This document shows, in pieces, positions 58,915 through 64,000 of a stretch of 64,000 bases of DNA. Positions within the stretch are counted from its first letter, which is position 1; every line of letters begins with the position of its first letter. The notes beneath the pieces are model-generated. The model saw only the letters and a list, made by a program, of their open reading frames with translations, searched no databases and was not told the origin of the DNA. The translations under genes and the position numbers were made by a program. The stretch is from Bacillota bacterium (GTDB taxonomy: Bacteria > Bacillota > UBA4882 > UBA8346), in contig JAEVYU010000046.1 of the NCBI GenBank assembly GCA_023392595.1, positions 62,001 to 126,000 of the forward strand, in the 5' to 3' direction.

Positions 58915-59604
58915 TTAACACAAATCCATCGGCCTGGATATTGAACCTTTCTCCTCATGCCACAAACCAATCCTTGCAACACCAAGTACTTCTACCGGAT
59001 AAGGGATATTTGAGGCGATATCTTCCGGGCGTAAATTTCCTCCACTGCCAATCTCTCCGGTAAATCGAAGTTCCAGGACGGATTTTTGAGCGTCAATTAC
59101 CTCAATAGTTAAATTATGCAGCCAAGGGCGAATGTTTACTAATTTTTGGCCGTCTTTTGAAGAACGTGGAACGACTAGCTCAGGCAAATCAATCAGCCGT
59201 TTTAGCCATTCAACTACTTTGGAAAGATCTTCAGGTAATGGTTTCAATTGTATGGAATAGCTTGCGCGGTTGATGACGGCATTTAATGTTTTACTATGAT
59301 GGATACCAAAACGCGCAATTGCAATGGCCTGGATCCCCTCTGGTAAAGATTGATTCAAGCTAATTTTAATTTTTTCAGGATCGATATCATGGAGCAACTG
59401 AAAATCAAGATACTCATCATTACTGCTAATTCCTACAGCCAGTGCAGGCCCGAAACTAAGTTTAGGATGGGGATGAAACCCTTCGGAATATGCCAATGGT
59501 AATTGAGCACGTCTGAATGCCCGTTCCATGGTGCGAATCAATTCCAGATGGGAAAGAAATTTTAAGTTTTTTTCTTTACTAAAACGAAGACGATATTCAA
59601 CCAT
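58915..59604 (-). CDS. TIGR03936 (DUF2344) family protein
   Basis: 229 residues from ATG 59604, five bases after GGTGA and overlapping the radical SAM gene by eight bases (GTG 59613 is the open-frame alternative). YRLRFSKEKNLKFLSHLELIRTMERAFRR, PLAYSEGFHPHPKLSFGPALAVGISS define the family, which is regularly linked to or fused with the upstream radical SAM protein. Function unknown, probably in the same reaction. Confidence 0.92.
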   Translation of the reverse strand: MVEYRLRFSKEKNLKFLSHLELIRTMERAFRRAQLPLAYSEGFHPHPKLSFGPALAVGISSNDEYLDFQLLHDIDPEKIKISLNQSLPEGIQAIAIARFGIHHSKTLNAVINRASYSIQLKPLPEDLSKVVEWLKRLIDLPELVVPRSSKDGQKLVNIRPWLHNLTIEVIDAQKSVLELRFTGEIGSGGNLRPEDIASNIPYPVEVLGVARIGLWHEEKGSISRPMDLC

Positions 59605-61465
59605 TGGATTCACCGACTATATTTTTTTTAATATCAAGCGTACTACAGACACCGCAATCAGAGCATGCGCCATTGCGACAATCCGGAGTTAAAACAGCAT
59701 TTAAAGCCCGTTCATATTCTTTCTTTAAAAAATCTGCATGAATACCACTATGAATATGGGACCACGGCAAGATTTCATCCAATTGCCGCTCTCTTGTATA
59801 AAAATCAGGTTCGAGATTGTTGGCTGCAAAAATATCCATCCATAATTGATATTGTAATTGATCACTCCAGCCGTCAAATTGAGCACCTTTCTGCCATGCC
59901 TCATAAATAATGGATCCCAAGCGGCGATCACCGCGGGCAAAAATTCCTTCGAGATGACTCATCAGCGGATCATGCCAATTGAGTTCAATCGAACGGCCTC
60001 GAAGGTGTTCTTGGAAATAACGTTGTTTTTTTACGGTTTCCACAATTGAAATCTGTCCTTGCCATTGAAATGGGGTGTTGGATTTGGGCACAAATGTTGA
60101 AATACTGGCCGTTATTCGGAGAGCATTGGTTTTAGGATGAATCCTTTTTCCGATTTTAAAGACCGCTTCCACCATTTCGACAATACCTGCCAAATCTTCC
60201 TCTGTTTCAGTAGGTAAACCGATCATAAAATAGAGTTTTAATTTTTGCCAGCCGGCTTTAAATGCTGCTTCAGCGGCATTCAACAAATCTTCAGCAGTCA
60301 CTCCTTTATTAATAACCCGGCGCAACCGGTCGGAACCGGCCTCAGGCGCGAATGTAAGACTGCTTTTGCGAGCGCTTTGAAATTTAGAGGCCAGGTCTAC
60401 CGAAAAGGAATCAATACGCAAAGAGGGTAAAGAAATATTGACTCCTAAGGGATTAAAACAAGCACAAGCTTCGCTGATGAGATGCTGAATATGACTATAA
60501 TCAGCGCTGCTGAGGGAGGTCAAAGATAATTCATCATAACCCGTGTCTTTAACTAATTTTTGAAGCGAATTCATAACAACTTCAGACGGTTTTTCGCGAA
60601 CTGGCCGGTAAATCATACCGGCCTGACAAAAACGGCAGCCTCGGGTGCAACCTCTTTGTATTTCAAAAGTTATCCTGTCATGGACAATATCTAAATAGGG
60701 TACCAGCCATTTTTCAGGATAAAAAACAGTTGTTAGGTCCTGAACCACAGCCCGTACAGGTTGACTGTCGGTTAAATGTTTGATCTCTGCTATCGCTCCG
60801 TCAGCCTTGTAATTAACTTGGAAATGGGAAGGAACGTATACACCCGAAATTTCTCCCAAATTTTCCAGCAATTTTGATTTTGGGGCTCCGGAGTGTTTCC
60901 ACGCAAGAATCTGTTTGCAGATTTCAACCAAAACTTCTTCTGCTTCTCCAATAAAAAAACAATCAAAAAAATCAGCCATAGGTTCCGGGTTATAAGTACA
61001 GGGCCCTCCGCCAATAATAAGGGGATCATCTTCGGTCCTATCTTTGCTGAAAATGGGTATTTTACCAAGTGATAAAATTGTTAGTACGTTGGTATAGCTG
61101 AGTTCGTATTGAAGAGAAAATCCTACCATATCGAATTCATAGAGCCCCCGTTTGTTCTCCAGAGAAAAAAGCGGCAAGTCCTTTTTTTGAAGTAGCTCCT
61201 GAAAATCAGGCCAAGGTGCGTAGACCCTTTCGGCCAACATTCCCGATTGTGAATTGATCAATTCATAGAGAATTCTTAATCCTAAATGGGACAGCCCGAT
61301 TTCGTAAACATCCGGAAAGGCCAGGACTGCTTTAAAATCAGTGGTTGTCCAATCTTTAACCTGACAGTTGTATTCGCCACCAATATAACGACCTGGTTTA
61401 CTGACTTCATTCAACGATTTTTCAATAATTTCCCAAATGTGCTGACTGCTTTGTTTTGCCGTCAA
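59597..61465 (-). CDS. TIGR03960 family B12-binding-like radical SAM protein
   Basis: 622 residues. N-terminal cobalamin-binding-like region (PDVYEIGLSHLGLRILYELIN), then radical SAM CTRGCRFCQAG, LTSLSSADYSHI, FAPEAGSDRLRRVINKG. The C-terminus has a Cys-rich end, CRNGACSDCGVC. It stands with the DUF2344 gene, rng, rplU and spoIVF as in many Clostridia. The reaction is unknown. Confidence 0.93.
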   Translation of the reverse strand: MTAKQSSQHIWEIIEKSLNEVSKPGRYIGGEYNCQVKDWTTTDFKAVLAFPDVYEIGLSHLGLRILYELINSQSGMLAERVYAPWPDFQELLQKKDLPLFSLENKRGLYEFDMVGFSLQYELSYTNVLTILSLGKIPIFSKDRTEDDPLIIGGGPCTYNPEPMADFFDCFFIGEAEEVLVEICKQILAWKHSGAPKSKLLENLGEISGVYVPSHFQVNYKADGAIAEIKHLTDSQPVRAVVQDLTTVFYPEKWLVPYLDIVHDRITFEIQRGCTRGCRFCQAGMIYRPVREKPSEVVMNSLQKLVKDTGYDELSLTSLSSADYSHIQHLISEACACFNPLGVNISLPSLRIDSFSVDLASKFQSARKSSLTFAPEAGSDRLRRVINKGVTAEDLLNAAEAAFKAGWQKLKLYFMIGLPTETEEDLAGIVEMVEAVFKIGKRIHPKTNALRITASISTFVPKSNTPFQWQGQISIVETVKKQRYFQEHLRGRSIELNWHDPLMSHLEGIFARGDRRLGSIIYEAWQKGAQFDGWSDQLQYQLWMDIFAANNLEPDFYTRERQLDEILPWSHIHSGIHADFLKKEYERALNAVLTPDCRNGACSDCGVCSTLDIKKNIVGESNG

Positions 61466-61517
61466 GCCGATTCCTCCAAACGCGATTGTGCGCAGTTTCC
61501 TAAATGAAAGTGTAGGA

Positions 61518-62432
61518 TTATTCTATCTCATCTGAAACTATTCTGCAATATGTATTAGGCGGTGCATTTTTGTTGATCATATCAAAAGTCACGTCATACC
61601 CTTGATTTAATAAAGAATTCCAGGCCATTTCCTCAGTTATCATATTGATCCGATTTTTACTAGATTCCAAACTAAAAAAAAGCAAATATTCATTGATGCC
61701 ATAGTATTGTAGAGGTAACCTCACCAGACTATCGGATTCAACGAAGATAGGTCGGATCTGCAAAAAACCCTTTGATGCCAAATGTTTTTTTTTGTATTGT
61801 ATGGTTTTAATGACTAAATTCAATGAAGGCATTTTAAAATAAATTAACTGAAATAGCAAAAAAGTCCCAATCACTATATATAATATCCCTGTTTGGCCTT
61901 TGAATAAACGGCTAAAACCAAATATAATAAAAAGCAAGTCAATTATAATCGTTACTATCTTCACAATGCGGTGGGAATTTTTTAAACCCATATGTTTATT
62001 GAGCAAAGCATGGAGAATTCTTCCCCCGTCAAGAGGTTGAGCGGGTATTAAATTGATGAATCCGATTAATATGTTGATTTGGAGCCAATCCGTTAAAAAT
62101 TGATTGTGAAACCCAAGAAGGCCAAGATAAACGGCGCCACCTGCCATTAACAGGTTTGCCATTGGGCCGGCTAAAGCGATCAGCCACTCGGCTTGGGAAT
62201 TAAGAACGAAGGAAGGATCAATTTTCAGGGAGCCCCCTAAGGGACTTAAAGCCAGTTCTTGAACGGGATAACCCAAAAGTTCACAGCATAACATATGAGT
62301 AAATTCATGGATTAAGAGAGCAACGAAATTAAGGAATATATAATGAATATTCCCTTTTGCAAGACTCAAGGCAATAAAGAAAATGCAAAGCAATAAAAAG
62401 GAGATTCCTGTCCTCCATTGAAAATGATGCAT
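61518..62432 (-). CDS. spoIVFB: SpoIVFB-like intramembrane metalloprotease
   Basis: 304 residues, M50 site-2 protease type. Zinc motif HEFTHM (HExxH) in a membrane helix at about 43-47, and NLIPAQPLDGGR (NxxPxxxxDG) giving the third ligand. Three to four further helices. In Bacillus it cuts pro-sigma-K in the mother cell. C-terminal region (SLESSKNRINMITEEMAWN) resembles the CBS-like part. Four bases after spoIVFA. Confidence 0.9.
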   Translation of the reverse strand: MHHFQWRTGISFLLLCIFFIALSLAKGNIHYIFLNFVALLIHEFTHMLCCELLGYPVQELALSPLGGSLKIDPSFVLNSQAEWLIALAGPMANLLMAGGAVYLGLLGFHNQFLTDWLQINILIGFINLIPAQPLDGGRILHALLNKHMGLKNSHRIVKIVTIIIDLLFIIFGFSRLFKGQTGILYIVIGTFLLFQLIYFKMPSLNLVIKTIQYKKKHLASKGFLQIRPIFVESDSLVRLPLQYYGINEYLLFFSLESSKNRINMITEEMAWNSLLNQGYDVTFDMINKNAPPNTYCRIVSDEIE

Positions 62433-62435
62433 TGA

Positions 62436-63230
62436 TTAGCTAGTTAATAAGGATAATGGATCGACCGATTGAGCGTATTCCTTAATTTCCAGCAGTAAAA
62501 TAGGTCCCTTATCTTGATCGGGACGGTTAATTTGAGCGATTGTATCACCGGCCTTCACTCTTTGACCGACTTTAACTTGAACCGGTCCTAAATAAAAATA
62601 GCTGGAACTCCATCTCTCACTATGGTTAATAGAAATTTGCCATCCCTCTCCGGGCTGGTGACTGATTTCACTGATGATTCCATCAGCCACTGCCAGGACT
62701 GTAGACCCTGGCAGTGCGCTAAATTCGATTCCCGGGTGAAATTTTTTGGTTTGATGAACCTCGTCATAACGCCATCCATAACCCTTAACAATATTGCCTT
62801 GAACTGGCCATACAGAATTCTGAAAAATTTGCCTTGTTTGTTTTTTCGCGGCGGAGACGGCGGTATCCGAAGTATCAGCCGGATTTTCCATAAAAAATTG
62901 ATTTTTCGTAATCTCTTCCAGACGAACTAAATTACCGGTACTGGCAAGTAAACTTTTCCACGGCCTTGAATTGGCAATTCTACCGAAGGTATTCTCGGAT
63001 GAAGCGTTTATTGCGGTATGTATTTTATCTCTTGCCCATCGCAACCATTGAAAATTGCTATGGGAAAGGGTTAATAACAAAATGAGACAAGTAAAGGCAA
63101 TAATGGTTTGATAAAGAATCGTTGAGAATAATTTGAAGTTGGAGTCATCAAGAGAGTCTGATTCTGGAGCTTGTTCCGGAGAGTCTGTTTCTTGTTCAAA
63201 GGAATAGAGATCCTTGTTTTCTATCATCAA
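62436..63230 (-). CDS. spoIVFA: SpoIVFA-like M23 protein, catalytic residues degenerate
   Basis: 264 residues: a cytoplasmic acidic tail, one membrane helix (about 36-56), a linker and a C-terminal M23 (LytM) domain. The zinc ligands are lost: HPGIEF replaces HxGxD, YFYLG lacks the HxH, and LLLEI replaces LHFEI. That fits SpoIVFA, a non-catalytic inhibitor/scaffold for SpoIVFB, whose gene follows. GGAGGATTTG precedes the start ATG 63230 (ATG 63227 also possible). Confidence 0.85.
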   Translation of the reverse strand: MMIENKDLYSFEQETDSPEQAPESDSLDDSNFKLFSTILYQTIIAFTCLILLLTLSHSNFQWLRWARDKIHTAINASSENTFGRIANSRPWKSLLASTGNLVRLEEITKNQFFMENPADTSDTAVSAAKKQTRQIFQNSVWPVQGNIVKGYGWRYDEVHQTKKFHPGIEFSALPGSTVLAVADGIISEISHQPGEGWQISINHSERWSSSYFYLGPVQVKVGQRVKAGDTIAQINRPDQDKGPILLLEIKEYAQSVDPLSLLTS

Positions 63231-63336
63231 ATCCTCCCCCTCCCTTTAAGACTATTTATATGGGAGAGGAAGATTGACTAGAACGCCAACTAAGTAAAAC
63301 CAATCGCAACAAAGAGTTAAACCGGAAAATTTACTA

Positions 63337-63525
63337 TTAACCGGTTTCAATCGCATCAGTGGGACAACCGTCGGCTGCTTCTTGGACACATTGCTCTAAA
63401 TCTTCCTCAACCGGTTCGTTTGAGGCTTCGGCTTTTTCATCGTCATTCCAGGTAAAAATCTCAGGGCAACTGGAAACACAAAGTCCGCAACTTATGCATA
63501 AATCTTGATCTACCTTTACTTCCAC
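63337..63525 (-). CDS. Single-cluster [4Fe-4S] ferredoxin
   Basis: 62 residues from GTG 63525, which has GAGGGATGA upstream (ATG 63540 is possible). CISCGLCVSSCP at residues 10-21 and the final CPTDAIE match Thermotoga-type ferredoxins with one [4Fe-4S] cluster; the Cys at the CVQEAADGC turn would form a disulfide or be a remnant of the second cluster. Likely electron carrier, e.g. for the hydrogenase in this window. Confidence 0.9.
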   Translation of the reverse strand: MEVKVDQDLCISCGLCVSSCPEIFTWNDDEKAEASNEPVEEDLEQCVQEAADGCPTDAIETG

Positions 63526-63605
63526 TCTCTCATCCCTCATTTCAATAGGTTGCTTCCATATTATCCCGAAAAAAGGAAGAAAGTATTCATTGAAGTCAAG
63601 TAAGT

Positions 63606-64000
63606 TTACAAAGAATCCAATTTCATCTTTAGTTGACAATACCACTGTAACTGAACCTGGTAAGGCATGCGGTTTAATCCGCTGGGGTTAGGCAAGACGA
63701 AATCAATGACCGGGTGGATGATGTTTTGTTGTTGTAAACCCCAATTGAAAGTATTTCCCCGAACCATATAACGGTAGGTATCTTTTCCTAAAAAAGCTGC
63801 AATCCGGGGTTGGTATTTTTGCAATAATTCCATTAACCGTTGTGAGCCGGCCAGAAATTCTTCCCGGGTTAACTCAGACGCAGTGGCTGTAGTCCGGGGA
63901 ACGATATTGGTAACGCCATAACCATAATTCAGAAGGAGGTTATCTGCTTCCGGCTGAAGACGTTTCGGAGTAATCTCGGAATCAGCCAATAATTTCCAAA
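63606..64000 (-). CDS. mug: Mug-type G/U mismatch-specific DNA glycosylase, C-terminal part
   Basis: 131 residues visible, running out of the window at its 5' end; the catalytic GINPG motif is outside. WKLLADSEITPKRL, YGYGVTNIVPRTTATASELTREEF, AFLGKDTYRYM, WGLQQQ and VLPNPSGLNRMP match E. coli Mug. Removes uracil or ethenocytosine from mismatches. The TTG at 63989 is an internal codon. Confidence 0.92.
   Translation of the reverse strand, partial: WKLLADSEITPKRLQPEADNLLLNYGYGVTNIVPRTTATASELTREEFLAGSQRLMELLQKYQPRIAAFLGKDTYRYMVRGNTFNWGLQQQNIIHPVIDFVLPNPSGLNRMPYQVQLQWYCQLKMKLDSL

Noticed and set aside
1..64000. rRNA, tRNA, phage or transposon genes
   Set aside because: I scanned intergenic regions and ORF products and found no tRNA cloverleaf, rRNA segment, transposase, integrase or phage structural gene.

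Overview
The window looks like a chromosomal segment of an anaerobic, spore-forming Bacillota (Clostridia-grade). The evidence is gene content: the sporulation set dacF-spoIIAA-spoIIAB-sigF, a spoIVFA-spoIVFB pair, a LysM/SleB-type cortex hydrolase, pyruvate formate-lyase with its activase, hybrid cluster protein, a multi-cluster [FeFe] hydrogenase, and a ribosomal protein L27 with the cleavable N-terminal extension plus its Prp protease. A heptose-bisphosphate phosphatase (gmhB) hints at heptose-containing surface glycans. I cannot name the genus from sequence alone. I found no rRNA, tRNA, CRISPR array or intact insertion sequence.

Region 1 (1-10000) is accessory and partly decayed. It holds the 3' end of galT, gmhB, and a large RHS/YD-repeat gene that is 5'-truncated and broken by one in-frame TGA exactly inside the conserved core. 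An AT-rich tip and two or three small membrane proteins follow. Next come a berberine-bridge-type FAD oxidase with a fresh 27-bp tandem duplication, a fragment of a GGDEF domain running into a 42-bp palindromic tandem repeat, and an unknown conserved protein. Dispersed intergenic repeats lie between them, and about 1.2 kb has almost no genes.

Region 2 (10000-22200) is an export/import block. A MarR-type regulator has a near-consensus promoter and a palindromic operator. Closely similar operators lie before the adjacent QueG-like Fe-S protein and before a MacB-like permease/ATPase/adaptor operon, which suggests a small local regulon. A TPP riboswitch with terminator then precedes a complete thiBPQ thiamine transporter.

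Region 3 (22200-36100) is a housekeeping run on the plus strand: mutS-mutL-miaA-hfq-dapF-pheA-ynbB-like, a zinc-ribbon membrane protein, a HEAT-repeat protein, surE and an unknown ORF. It ends at lexA, divergent from a yneA-like SOS cell-division inhibitor, with three LexA boxes between them.

Region 4 (36100-64000) is mostly minus strand: hcp; pflB-pflA; a zinc-finger protein; an N-acetylmuramoyl-L-alanine amidase; hisE-hisG; and an ABC-F ATPase. Then come murJ (plus), a sleB-like hydrolase (plus), the [FeFe] hydrogenase, folK, the spoIIA operon and dacF. The minus-strand group spoIVFA-spoIVFB-(radical SAM TIGR03960 type)-(DUF2344)-rng-rplU-prp-rpmA follows. A single-cluster ferredoxin and the 3' part of a Mug-type uracil-DNA glycosylase close the window.

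The less explained parts are the broken RHS locus with its lectin-like insertion and AT-rich tip, the MarR operator set, the dispersed repeats, and the SOS unit with an unknown 46-residue protein. None is a clearly new system on sequence alone.
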